Shown: one piece after another, positions 22,542 to 35,419 of the stretch
Layout: the number at the start of each line of letters is the position of its first letter
How positions within the stretch are numbered: position 1 is the stretch's first letter
Assembly (NCBI RefSeq): GCF_018687715.1
Contig: NC_056762.1
Span: 27,468,364 to 27,532,363, forward strand
Source of the DNA: Carya illinoinensis
Taxonomy: Eukaryota > Streptophyta > Magnoliopsida > Fagales > Juglandaceae
Length of the DNA: 64,000 nucleotides
Direction: 5' to 3'
Program-made: the position numbers and the translations under genes
The notes under the pieces: generated by a model
The model's input: the letters and a program-made list of their open reading frames with translations, nothing else
Database searches by the model: none
Told to the model about the DNA's origin: nothing

Positions 22542-25500
22542 AAATGGAAAGATATGGAAGATATATGAGCTCTGAAAATGCTAGTAGTTGGAAGTGTCAA
22601 ATGCCAAATTCGAAATTGAGAAGTTCAATGGAACAAGCAACTTCGGCATGTGGCAGTGTGAAGTCATGGATGTTTTGATCCAACAAGAGTTGGATATTAC
22701 ATTGGACGATAGACCAGATGATATGACTGATTAGGATTGGAGGAAGCTTAATACCCAAGCTTGTAGTACAATCTAGTTATGCCTTACCAAAGAACATAAG
22801 TATTTTGTCATGAGAGAGATAAATGCTAAGAAACTTTGGCAAAAATTAGAGGATAAATTTATGAAGAAGAGCATTGAGAGTCGTTTGCACTTGAAGAAAA
22901 AGTTCTTCAGATTCCAATTTCGTGAAGGTATTTATATATCTAAACATCTGAATAGTTATAACCAAATTCTTGCTGATTTGTTAAACTTGGATGTTGAAAT
23001 CCAAGATGAAGATAAAGCTTTACTTTTGTTAAATTTCTTACCTGATACATATGAGCATTTAATTACTACTTTACTGTATGAGAAGGAAAAGATTAGTTTT
23101 GAAGATGTATCTAGTTCTTTAATTAGCAATGAGTACTGCAAAAAGGATAAACATGTATAACAAGATACATCAAGTGAAGCGCTAACAGCAAGAGGGAGAC
23201 CACAGTCAAGGTATTCAGGAAAGAAGAAAGGTTTTCAATCGAAAACCCGGGCCACATCACGTGGTTCATCAGTCAGCAGAAAAATCGCCCGAGACTAGTG
23301 TTCCTTTTGTCGCAACAAAGGACACTGGAAGAAGGATTGTCCCAAACTGAAGGGATAATAACAGAATCAACCCAGCACAGCCAATGTCGTGGACATAGAT
23401 GATGATTCAAATTTTGTCTTGACAAGTTCATCATCCATTTATCATTCTAATGAATGGATTATGGATTCTAGATGTACCTATCACATGTGTCCCAATCGGG
23501 ATTGGTTTATTGACTTCATAAAGATTGAGGGTGGAATAGTATTTATGGGCAATGACAATGCCTGTAAGGCTCAAGGAATAAGTAGCATTCGGTTAAAACT
23601 GCACGATGGCAGCGTTAATACTCTGACAAAAGTTCAGTACGTTCTGGACTTACGGAAAAATCTCATCTCACTGGTATCTCTAGATTCAAAGGAATTCAGA
23701 ATCACCATTGAAGACGGAACTCTCAAAGTACTAATGGGAGTTCAGGTGGCGATGAAGGATTTGAGATGAGGAAACTTGTACTTCTTGCAAGGAAGTACTG
23801 TTGATGGAAGAGCTTCCACAAGTCTTTGGCATATGCGTATGGGACATGCTAAAGAAAAAACTTTGCAAACACTGGTGAAGCAAGGCTTACTCAAAGATGC
23901 CAAGACTGGTAAATTGTCTTTCTGTGAGCAATGTGTATTGGGGAAGCAGAGGTAGATCGAGTTTGGAACCGTTGTACACAATATACAGGAAATACTTGAC
24001 TATGTACACTCTGATGTTTGGGGACCTACCCAAAATGCATCATTGGGAAGTAAGCATTGGTTTGTAACTTTTGTGGATGATTATTCTCGTCGTGTGTGGA
24101 TGTATACGATGAAGATTAAAGATGAAGTGTTGAAAATCTTCCTTGATTGGAAGAAAATGGTTGAGACTCAGACCGGCAGAAAGATTAAGTGGCTCAGATC
24201 TGATAATGGAAGTGAGTACATTTCAGACCCCTTCATGAAAGTATGCCGAAGAGAGGGAATTGTCAGACACTTCACAGTACGAGGTACACCGCAGCAGAAC
24301 GGTGTGGCAGAACGAATAATCGTACTTTATTAGATAAAGTGTGATGTATGTTACTAGATGTTGGATTCAGTAAGAAATTTTGGGCTGAAACTGTGACATA
24401 TGTCTGCCATCTCATCAGTCGACTACTCACAGCTGCCAATGACAGGAAAACACCTACTGAAATGTGGAGAGGTACACATGCTACTGATTATGACTCTTTA
24501 CACATTTTTAGATGTCCTGCTTACTATCATGCTAAAGAAAGTAAGTTTGATCCTAGAGCCAAGAAAGTAAAATTCTTGGGCTTTAGTACTAGTGTAAAAG
24601 GGTATAAACTCTGGTGAATAGAGTCTAAAAAGGTGATCATAAGTAAAGATGCTACATTCAACGAATCTAAGATGCTTAAGTCACATAAGCATAAAGATTC
24701 CAATGAAGGTAGCCATGATAGCGAAACACCTGGTAATTCGCAAAAGGTGGAGTTTTCCACTTAAAATGATTCTGGAGAAACAAATGGAGAGCACGGACAA
24801 GATAAGATTGATAGTCCAGTCACAATACCTTCATGTCAACCCGTATCAATTGCAACCAACAGACCGAGACGAGAGAAACGTGTACCGACACGTCTTGCAG
24901 ATTATGTGACATATGCATTACCAGCTGAAGGGGGTGAGATCCCAACTACTTACAGAGAAGCCATACAGTCCATTGAACAAGTTGAATGGACAAAGGCGAT
25001 GAATGAAGAAATGCAGTCTCTTCACCAGAACCAAAATTGGGAGCTTGTGCCGCTTCCAAAAGGAAAAAAGACAATTGGCTGTAAGTGGATCTTCAATCAA
25101 AAAGATGATCAAGCTGTTAAAAATAGAGTGCGATACAAAGCTAGGTTGGTAGCCAAGGGCTACGCTTAGACAGAGGGAATTGACTACAGTGAAGTATTCT
25201 CTCTTGTTGTGAAGCATTCATCCATTCGAATATTACTAGCTTTGGTTGCACAATATGATCTTGAGTTAGCACAGCTTGATGTAAAGATAGCTTTCTTACA
25301 TGGTAATCTGGAAGAGGAGATTTATTTGTCTCAACCATAAGGTTTCAAAGAAGTTGGAAAAGAAAATTAGGTATGCAGTCTGAAGAAGTTTCTCTATGGC
25401 TTGAAGCAGTCACCTCGACAATGGTATAAGTGGTTTGACCGCTTTATGATGGATCTGAAATATACTCGTTGCCAATACGATCACTGTGTGTATTTCAGAA

Positions 25501-26505
25501 AACTTGCAAATGGATATTTCATTTATTTCCTTTTATATGTAGATGATATGTTAATTGTATGTAAAAGCAAGGGGGAGATAAATCGCTTAAAAACTCAGTT
25601 AAGTCATGAGTTTGAAATGAAAGATCTGGGAGAAGCACGAATAATACTGGGGATGGAGATCAGCAAATATAGGGTGAAAGGTAAAGTTTACCTTACTCAG
25701 AAGCAGTATCTGAAGAGAATATTGCAACGCTTCAACATCAACTTGAAGACGAAATCGGTGAGTACTTCTATGGCCCCATATTTCAAGCTCAGTGCATTGC
25801 AGTCTCCTAAAATCGATGAAGAACGGGACTACATGAGAAATGTCCCATATGCAAGTATTGTTAGAAGCTTAATGTATGCCATGATGTGTACACGACCTAA
25901 TATCTCTCAGGCCATTAGCTTAGTTAGTCGCTATATGCATAATCTTGGAAGGGTTCATTGGCATGAGGTTAAGTGGATTCTACGGTATATGTTAGGGACC
26001 GTAGATATTGGTTTGAAGTTCAAGAAGAGTGAAGATAGTCTAGTAACTGGTAATGTTGACTCAAACTATGCAAGTGATCTTGACAAACGACGATCAACAA
26101 CTGGATATGTGTTCACTATGGCTGGAGGACCAGTTAGTTGACAATCAACTTTACAGTCGACAATTGCACTATTATCAACCGAGGCTGAATACATGGCTGT
26201 AACAGAAGTCGTGAAATAAGTTATTTGGTTACAGAGATTGGTAACAGATTTGGGCTTTAAGTAGTAAGAGGTTACCGTTTATTATGACAGTCAAAGTGCA
26301 ATTCATTTGGCCAAGAATCAAGTATATCACTCTCGAACAAAATACATAAATGTCCGATTTCACTTTGTACGTGAAATATTAGAAGAAGAGGACATCAAAT
26401 TTCAGAAAATTGGCATTGAAGATAATCCAGCAGATATGTTGACGAAAGTTGTCACATGGATCAAGTTCCAACACTGTTTGGACTTGATCAGTATTATACA
26501 TTGCT
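22542..26505 (+). pseudogene. Decayed copia gag-pol
   Basis: Domains in order: gag from about 22542; zinc knuckle C-x2-C-x4-H-x4-C (CSFCRNKGHWKKDC, about 23301-23342); protease with the catalytic triplet changed to D-S-R (23464-23472) instead of D-S/T-G; integrase HHCC zone (about 23827-23945) and DDE core (VDDYSRR at 24075, SDNGSEY at about 24200, GVAE at about 24300); RT with YVDDM (25536-25550); RNase H (about 26057-26340, ending HSRTKYI and FVREIL). The frame is interrupted by many stops, for example near 22732, 22773, 23158, 23297, 23358, 23767, 23954, 24331, 24615, 25168, 25338, 25368 and 26140. No functional polyprotein can be made. Confidence 0.9.
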
Positions 26506-26637
26506 GAGCACCCTTGGGTGCGTTGGAGCGTATTTGATACCAGAAGTCTCTCATGTCAAAGAATGATGTGCGTTCATTTGAAGAATGAATCAGTTTGCAA
26601 GCAGTCTGGTATGGCACACTTGGGTAAATGGGGTGAT

Positions 26638-26990
26638 TGTTGAAAACCACTTGCAATGTGAAACCATTTCAACACCATTCTCCATTTTGGAGTATTAGGC
26701 GCCACCCACAGACACTCATAGTTGCTACAGCAAATGATGCCCCAATCTTTTCCGCAAATTGCTGCACCAAAATTAGAAATCGTAACTGGTCTCTCCTATA
26801 AAAGGGAGAGCTTAGGTGGGGAATAAGGAGTGGGCAAATAACAGAGAGAAAGAGAGGACGTGAGAGAGAATCTGTAGAGTTGTTATAATCTCGTACAAAT
26901 TCAGTAAAAGAGGCTCCACTGGACGTAGACAATTTCCTGAACTACTTAAATATCGTCTTGTGTAATTTTGGATAGGCCAGAGACGCAACA
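26638..26990 (+). repeat. 3' LTR of the copia element
   Basis: Aligns along its full length with the 5' LTR; the downstream TSD CAACA is at 26991-26995. Confidence 0.92.
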
Positions 26991-26995
26991 CAACA

Positions 26996-27488
26996 TACCC
27001 ATTCCCAAACCTCTCTCTCTATCTCTCTTTCTCTCTCACAAAAGCCTTGGCGTCGCTACCAGCCTACCTGGCCTGGCCAAACTTCCTCTCCCCTTCGAGT
27101 CGTGCCTCCTGTGGTGTGGCCTCCAGACAACAGTGCCTTAAAAGGTAAGGGTACTTCTCTCTCTCTCCTTCGACTCTCTCTCTCTCTCTCACTCTCTCTC
27201 ACTTTCTCTCTAATTGATGCAAAGAACAAGGGAGCTTTCGGAGCTTCACAAGGCTGGAGTTGGTCTTAGTTTACAGTTGGAGATTGGGAATCCTGTGAAG
27301 CTAAGGTGATCAAGCTAAGTTGACTTAAACTTCAATCGCTGTAAGGGTATTCTCTCTTCAGCTATAATGTTGAATATTCAAATTTGTATTACTTGTTTAT
27401 GACTTGGGCACTCTCGAATCTTATCCTTGAAATTATTGCTATTCTTGTTGTATATTGAGCTCATTGTTAGCTTTGGTATTTAGTTTCT
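26996..27488 (+). other. CT-rich transcript-leader-like stretch
   Basis: CTCTCTCTCT runs at about 27023-27040 and 27153-27212 and modest GC content resemble a plant 5' UTR. A short frame from ATG 27219 codes about 30 residues and stops. The sequence continues beyond the hAT insertion at 27497. No recognised coding exon follows directly, so this may be the leader of a lost or unfound gene. Confidence 0.35.
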
Positions 27489-27779
27489 ATTTGAAGTAGG
27501 GCTGAGCAGAAATCCGAAAATCCGACTTCGACTCCGGCTCCGCTCCGACTTCGCTCTGACTCCAACAAGTCGGAATCGGAGTTGGAGGTGGAGGTGTTCT
27601 GACTCCGACTCCGCTCCGATCTGACTCCGACACATCGAATCCGACTCCGACTCATCCTTCGACTCTGATTCCGACTCCGACTTCCCATCCGAATCCGACT
27701 CCGACTTCCACTCCGACTCTGACTCCGATATTATGCATATTTTATAAAAATATGTGTTTTCAATATATTAACATCTAAT

Positions 27780-29000
27780 AAATAATAATGTATAAACATT
27801 ATAATGAATAATATAAGTTAATATAGTTACTATAAGTTAATTTACATTACTAATTTATTATAAGTTATTATAAGTTAATATAGTTACACTATAAGTTACT
27901 ACCTTATATAGTTGATTTACATTACTAATTTACTATAAGTTAATATAGTTACACTATAAGTTACTATAGCTTATTTTATATTTTACATTACTAGTTTACT
28001 ATAAGTTAATATAGTTACTATATAAGTTACTATACCTTATTTTATATTTTACATTACTAATTTACTATAAGTCAATATATAATATATGGTTATAGATTAT
28101 ATATATACTATATATATTGAGGGCTTATATAATATATAGTTACTATAGTATGTATTTTTTATGCATTAATCATATATATTTATATATTTTATATAACTAT
28201 ACCTTATATAGTTAATTTACCTTATAATGTATAAATACTAAAATGCTTAATAACATGTAACATTATAATACTAATGTATAATATAACATATAACACTAAT
28301 ATATAAATAATAAATTTATAATAGCATTTAATACTAATGTATAAAAATTAAAATTGATTATATAGATTTTATATAACTATATCTTATATATTAACATCAT
28401 TAGTTAAATTCAATAATATACTAGTAATTCGCACTAGTTATTAGTTATAAACTTATAGTAAATAAGTTAATAAATATTAATAATTTACTATATACTAATA
28501 GTCTAATAGTATTAAACTATTAGTATATAGTAAATTATTAATATATATAATAGTATACTATTAGTTATATTTATTAAATTAATATCTTTAAGTTATTATC
28601 TATTAGTACTAGTTAGTAGTTATTACATCTAGACTATCTAGTTATTAGACTATAGTAAATAAGTTAATAAATATTACTAATTTACTAATTTAATAGTATT
28701 AGCACTAGTGTATTACTAATATAATATATATATATATATATAAATTATAATAGTATACTATTAGTTAATATATATTAAATTAATATCTTTAAGTTATTAT
28801 CTATTAGTACTAGTGTAACTAGTGTTATTACATATTATTAGTTACTAATTATTACATCTAGTTATTATTAGTTATAGACTATAGTAAGTAAGTTAATAAA
28901 TATTACTAATTTACTATATATTAATAGACTAATAGTATTAGTATTAGTATATTACTAATATATAATAGTATACTATTAGTTAATATATATTAAATTAATA
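27780..29000. repeat. AT-rich tandem repeats inside the hAT element
   Basis: First block (about 27830-28085): units containing ACTATAAGTTAATATAGTTAC and TTACATTACTAATTTAC. Second block (about 28430-28995): about three imperfect copies of a 200-220 bp unit, for example TTAATATCTTTAAGTTATTA near 28580 and 28783, and AGTAAGTTAATAAATATTA-like words near 28460, 28660 and 28885. Confidence 0.7.
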
Positions 29001-29318
29001 TCACAATATAATTACATAATTATTAAATATATTCCTTTGGATATAAAAACAATAAAAAAAAATTTGTCAAATTTCTAATATATAACTAACTCTCTAAGTT
29101 AGTAATAATTAATAAAGTAATAATTAACTAGTGATTTTTTTAGTGAGTTAATTAAATAATACACATTAAATTGTTACTTAATTTTATTTTTACTAACTTA
29201 AAATATATTTTTACTCACTTATTATTTATTAATTTATTTTTATTGTTTAGAAGTAGAATTTAGAAGTAGAAAGTGGTAAACGGCGTCATTCAACCCTTTA
29301 TTTTTTTTCAAATATCTG

Positions 29319-29378
29319 TCACTGAAACGACACTGTTTGGGGTTAAAATAGCCCCAAACGGCGCCGTTTCAGTGTTTT
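29319..29378. repeat. Imperfect GC-rich hairpin within the hAT element
   Basis: CACTGAAACGACACTGTTTG is followed by GGGGTTAAAATAGCCCC and then CAAACGGCGCCGTTTCAGTG, the reverse complement of the first arm with two or three mismatches. Role unknown. Confidence 0.7.
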
Positions 29379-29877
29379 GTATAATTGTATTAGGTTTCCC
29401 CCACCCCTTTTTCTCCCCTCCCCTCCCCTCCCCCTGCACCGAATCGAAATCGCTGTCACCTCTCATCTCAGATTCTCAGGCTGTATTAGGTTTTCGTTTC
29501 CCTCCCCCTTCTTCCCTCCCCTCCCCCTGCGCCAAATCGCTCTCTCTCACTCTTCAGAAATCGCACGGTGCCATCACAGCCAGCCAAATCCGACGCCATC
29601 GCAAATTTGGGTCATCGCACGGTGCCATCGCAGTCAACCAAATCCAACTCTGTCGCAGATCTGGGTGGGTCATCGCACGATGCTGTCGCATTCAACTAAA
29701 TCAACGTCGTCGCTTAACTCCGACTCCATTCTGACTCCGCTCCAACAAGTCAGAGGTGGAGTCAGAGCGGAGTCTAACACCGTCGGAGGCCAGATTCGGC
29801 CTCCAACAAAGTCGGAGTCAGAGTCGGATGGCTCCAATACCGACTCCGATTCGTCGGTGCTCAGCCCTAATTTGAAG

Positions 29878-32640
29878 CTTTTGAGAGCTTTAAAATAAAT
29901 CTTCAGTCAGATTTTGGAGTGGGTATCTTGAAATCTCAAGGTTGAACTTGTATGTGTAACTGGATGTTGTCTTTGAGGCATTAAGGTGCATGATTTTGGA
30001 TAAGAGCTTGCCGTTAATTTCTGGAATTAGGATGGGTTGTGGCTGTTCCAAGCTCTCGTGTGTTGTTGGAATGAGTTGTTAATTTTAAATTTTTTCTAAG
30101 ATTTGATTTAGCTTTGGCCATTGTCCATCCTTTTTTCATGAGCTTTTCTGCATTTTTAATAAGCTGCATATAGCTTGATTTGAGAATTGCAAATACAACA
30201 AAAAAAAGAAAGTAAGAAACAAATAGAAATAAAAGGGAAGGAAAATATATAATTTTCAGGTTTTGCAACTTATGCTTTATTTATGAGACATTTCCTTGTA
30301 TCCCTTTTAGATTCTGAATTACCTTTTACTTCATTTTAGAAAATTACTTTCTTTTTTTAAGCTAGGATATCAACCTTTGGAAATCTTTCACCAGCAAGTT
30401 AATTCTTAAGCCAATTTTCAAGTCAATCCCCACATTGAGTATGAGTATGAGTATGAGTATGAATTATATAGGATCATGATAGAGTTATGAACATTTGTGT
30501 ACACGGAGGACGTGGATGCTAGTTTAAGATATTTTTCGTACTATGTATTAGGTGGTGCTAAGTTATTGAATACTATGCTTTTACAATTTAAAGTGTTTCA
30601 CATTGTTTGAGTGTAAGTTTGAGCATGTATATATAAGCTTTTGGACATCATCCTCTTAACCAGTTTTCAAATTAACTTAGTTTTTCCTAATCCACAACTA
30701 GTAACTTAAGGACAAATTTAAATGATAAATATTCTCTTGGGGGCATGTTTAGTTTTTCAGTTTCCCAAAAATTCAATACAAACTATATATTTTTGACTAA
30801 ATAGTATTTAAAATTTTATCTGTTCTTTTACAAAATCTGATAAAAAAAAATCTTAAAAATTCTCAAAAAGTATGAAACCGAATAGGCCATTGACAATAGA
30901 TAAATTAACCCATAATGTAAATGACATGATTCATTCACTATTTACTTAGTATAGAGCTAATTAGCATAGTCTATTAATGAGTGCAGGTCAATAATGGAGA
31001 TAGAAGGTAGACGACATCAAATACAAATTCAGAATGAAGAACACAAAATCAAGTCCAAACCATCTTTTGATATTTTGCTTCTTTTTTTTTTTGTCAAAAA
31101 TATTGTATATGATATTGGACTTTGATTACTAATGGCTATGTGGCCTTGTTATCCAATTTCCTTATTGATGCCTATGACTTTGTTTTTTTAGCTTGATCTG
31201 TGTCTCACTAGCAAAAGTAGTATTTATTCTCTTATTCTTTCTTTCTTTTTTTACACTGACAGTTTTTCTTTGACGCCAAATTCAGGATATATGGTATTTG
31301 ACAAAAATGAGATGATGATTCTGCTTATTGTATTTGGAAGGATGGAAACAAGTATTAAGTCTAATTTTCTGAAATATTTATATGAACAACAATAAATATT
31401 ATTTTGACTTGTTCTAAATCTACTTAGAAAGTATAATTTTGAGTTATCTGACCTTGAAAATTTTGATTTTTATTGGCAATAATATTCCATATTAAGAAAA
31501 AAAATATTATAGAGTGTTTGTAATATTTTAGAGGACTAATAAACGATGGCATGGCATGGCTAGCTTTATCATTCGGTGTGCTTGGGAAGCATTTGCTAGT
31601 GTGGTTTTGGTAGAACAAACATAACTATGACTCGTATGCTAAATTAATTGTAGTTTGGTTAAGCTATATATCATTGTTTGTAATAAATAGTCTTCTAGGC
31701 GATCTTAGGTATCCTGGGAAGATAAAATACGCAAAAACCTGTTGCATTTTGTAAGTAATCATTCTAGAAGTTTGTTGCTCCTTTTGTATTGTTCAAAAAC
31801 ATTAATTGAATATATATTATATATAATGTATTGTCTTCTCATTCCTTAAGTTTAGATGGGATATGTCATATGGGTTGGTTCTTATCTTTAATTTTGTTTT
31901 GGAATGACTGGTAAGCCAAAAAAAAAAAAAAAAAGAGCAACAACCTGAAAAGTGAAAATCCAACAACAAAATGAATGTATAGCTCGTCTGAACTATGATG
32001 AGAAACTCTTTTTCAAAACTAGCAACAACACAATATAACTCACAAGGTATAACTCAACTTTTCACATGAGTATATGGTTACTTTAATTTACACCAGCACA
32101 AAATTGAGCACAAAAATTTGAAAATGAATACAAGGTAGACCACAAATAACCATCTTCCAGGTTGAGCACAAAATTGCTACATCGCAAACAATACAACTAG
32201 CCTTTACACCAAATCAGCAAAATGAATATAAACAACTAAAGCTTGCATGTAGACGATATCAACACACTTAGCAATACAGTAAACTTAAGGGATTGCTCAG
32301 CTTAATTAAACTATCAAACATCTTAAATATATCTACCTTCCATCTTAAACAAGTACACCTGGGCTATTTTAATTTAATAGCTTACTTGCAAAATGGCCCT
32401 AAAGAATGGATCTGCAGTCCTAAACCTGCAATATATTATTACACTAGTGACTGTACTATTTTGAATAAAATTTAATTTTGGTATAATTAATATAATATAC
32501 GTACAGATGTCGATATTTAAATCTTGTTATATAGGAGTAGCACAAGAGTTATTGTTGCCTAAGAGCTGCAAAGACGATTGTACCTATCAAGGGAAGACAA
32601 GATAACCAAAATTAATATCCTCAAATAATTCATATCCTCA
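29878..32640. other. AT-rich region without recognised gene
   Basis: Apart from a GAGTAT x 4 microsatellite (about 30437-30463) and a very short frame starting MGCGCSKLSC (30032-30082), I see no coding, RNA or transposon signal. It may be intron or old intergenic DNA. Confidence 0.45.
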
Positions 32641-32648
32641 AATAATAC

Positions 32649-33542
32649 TAGGGGTGTAACCAGTCCGGTTCGGTCCGGTTTTAGACAAAATCTAGGACCG
32701 AACTGGTAGGCACAGGTTTTACATTTTTCAAAACCGATTACGCACCGATTACCCTCTTAAACCGGTATTCCGGTTTTACCGATTTCCGGTCCGGTTCGGT
32801 CCGGTTTTCCGGTTTTAATAAAATATATATTTATTATAAAAAAAATCTGTTTATAAAAAAAAAAAAAAATGTTATGTCAAAAAATTCTACTTAAAAAAAA
32901 ACTACTATATAAAAAGACTGCTATGCAAAAAAAAAGTGTTATGTAAAAAATTTATGCTATTGGTATAGCTTTGGTATGGCTTTATATAAATTATATGCTA
33001 ATATATATAATTTATATTTATCTACTAATGTCTTATGTACTTATAAAAAAAAATATAAAGAGTTTTAAGTGTATTAGGCTATTAAAATTTAGCAATAATA
33101 TTTGAGTGATTTTCTTTATTTTTAGGTTCTTACTTCTTATGAATCTATGATAAAATATTATTAATAAATAATATATATTTATAATATTATATATTTAAAG
33201 CATATGATTAATTAAATTTTCATGTTTGAGATTAAACTTTTATTTTATAAATTAAAATAACACTATCTTATATATAATTATAATTTATATTATTATATAT
33301 TATATATAAAAAATTATATATAATATAAAATATATAACATATAACATTAAATAAATAAAAAAAATATACACATATTAAATAGTACCGGTCCGGTCCAGTC
33401 TAAAAATGGCCGAAACCGGACCGGTTCCGGCCGGTTTTTCATTTTATGAAACCGGTTCCGGACGGGACCGGTTCAAAACCGGCACAACCGGTCCGGGCCG
33501 GGCCGGTCCAGTCCGATTTTTCGGTTAAAATTTACATCCCTA
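32649..33542. mobile_element. Non-autonomous hAT element, 894 bp
   Basis: Ends TAGGGGTGTAAC (32649) and TTTACATCCCTA (ends 33542), an inverted pair with one mismatch, flanked by the perfect 8-bp TSD AATAATAC at 32641-32648 and 33543-33550. Subterminal zones (32664-32820 and 33385-33525) are full of GGTCCGGTT / AACCGGTCC words; the core is AT-rich. No coding capacity. Confidence 0.92.
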
Positions 33543-33697
33543 AATAATACAAATGAACAATACTACCACAGTCAATTGAGCAGTAGAGGCTATGGGAAAA
33601 TCACACTCGGGCAAGCTAGGTGAGCTAAAATCTATGATAGCGATTAAAATATTCTTCTTTTAAAAATTTCAAGATGTTGCAGTTAGTGCCAAATAGG

Positions 33698-35380
33698 TTA
33701 CAAAATATAATTAGAAACACAAAATACAAAAACTACCTGACTTACCTGAGCCCTTTGAGTCTTCATTTCTTTCAAGCGACTTACCGCCTTCTTAGCCGAT
33801 AATTGTTTCCTCTTAGAAATTGGCCTACCTTTACTGCAAGCAACAACTAGACTTTTTAATTTTTCGGATCCCTTTATCACCCCCAATGACTCAGTAGAAT
33901 AGTTATCACACACAAGCTAGACTTCAACCAACTCCAGCTTTAACTTACTTAATTAAGTCATTAACTTCGCACAACCATCATCTGAGGTGCCCGCAATTGA
34001 AGAAATCTCGTAAAAAGTCTGGTTAAATTTATTCATTTGGTGTGTGTTTGGATTATAACTCAGATAATCGAGGCTACTTTGGACAAGCGTGTAATTTCAT
34101 TTCAGGCCCTTCCTCCACCTATCAAGTATGTATTTTGCAAGTAACTCTTCCTTGGCATGGAGTGTCAATACATGAATGACATGTCTACACAAAATGCCCT
34201 TAAAAGTAATAACTGACATGTGCAGATTGCTTCACACTCTTCCTCATTAAACTCAACAATATATTTTGTACTTTTTCTAATCCCATGTTTAGACCTGATC
34301 AGCCACATGATATATAAAAATCCCTCATTCACTCTAAACCATTGATGCACAGCAATAAATCAAACCTCTTAACTCTTCTTGAACTTCTTTAAATTTTGCA
34401 TTCGTATAAGTTGCTTGGAACTGTCTCTCAATGTCATAAAATGTTATGAATGGGATTTGTGTGTGAAATAAACTAAAGTCAGCTGTAAGCTCATTTTCAA
34501 TCAGTCTAAGTGCATTATCAAATTGATCTACAAACTGCTTTACAATTGTTTTTAAATTTACGTAATCATCAAAGAATGCATTCATGCCCTCGCTTCTCTG
34601 AGTAGTTGACATTTCTGCCCAAAATTCATTCTTGACGTACTCTAGCACCCACAGATGATGTTGAATGATCATACAAATCAAAATTGTCAAGAAGTTGCAG
34701 CCAACACTTATTGAATTCATCATGACTCAACGTGTTATAAACACACTTGTGTGAACAATCCAATGATCAATGGTTGAATTACCCATAATATGCCACAACA
34801 AAATATCATAGCATTCAAGAAATAATCGAGGAAAACAAATACATGTGCAACTGACTTATGATGTCATTGTAATGACTGTATGCTCCAATTTTTTTTGAAA
34901 CTTTTTTTATTATATGACACAAGTAAAATTGATGTTGAGATTTCGGAAACACCTTTGCAATTGCACTTTGTATAGCTTTACCTTGGTTTGTTATTATGAC
35001 TTGTGGTGCTCGGTCATTCATGCACTTAAGATATGACTCAAATAACCTTACAAATGTGCATGTATCCTCTTTGAAAATCAAGTCACATCCAAATAAAATC
35101 AATTGACCATGATGATTAACTCCTACAAAAGAAAAAATGGCATTTTATATAAATTGATCAAGTATGTCGTGTCAAAAGTTATAACATTACCAAATGATTC
35201 ATAAGCAGCTCTACTACGGGCATATGCCGAAAACACATTCCTCAATCTAGTTTCATCATCAACGTCTATGACATAATAAAAACTATAATTTTGCACTGCA
35301 TACGAGTAAAGTAGTTTTGTAGTGCTTCAGCACCTCCTAACCCAAACCGAAGTAATCTAACTTCACGTATATAATTTAGC

Positions 35381-35419
<39 letters not shown>

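Larger units (their letters stand above)
21915..26990 (+). mobile_element. Ty1/copia LTR retrotransposon, complete ends
   Basis: LTRs at 21915-22268 and 26638-26990 both begin TGTTGAAAACC and end CAACA, flanked by the 5-bp TSD CAACA at 21910-21914 and 26991-26995. A primer-binding site TGGTATCAGAGC (initiator tRNA-Met type) sits at 22271-22282, and a purine-rich tract (GGTAAATGGGGTGAT) precedes the 3' LTR. The domain order gag, protease, integrase, RT, RNase H is that of copia. By eye the two LTRs differ at roughly 40 of 354 positions, mostly transitions, so the insertion is old. Confidence 0.95.
27497..29869. mobile_element. Non-autonomous hAT element, 2373 bp
   Basis: Terminal inverted repeats TAGGGCTGAGCA (27497) and TGCTCAGCCCTA (ends 29869), flanked by a perfect 8-bp TSD ATTTGAAG at 27489-27496 and 29870-29877. 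Both ends are packed with subterminal TCCGACTC / GAGTCGGA words (about 27520-27735 and 29715-29860), the usual place for transposase binding. The interior is AT-rich tandem repeats (27760-29000) and then a GC-richer segment (29280-29710). No transposase is encoded. TIR sequence and 8-bp TSD fit the hAT superfamily. Confidence 0.92.
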
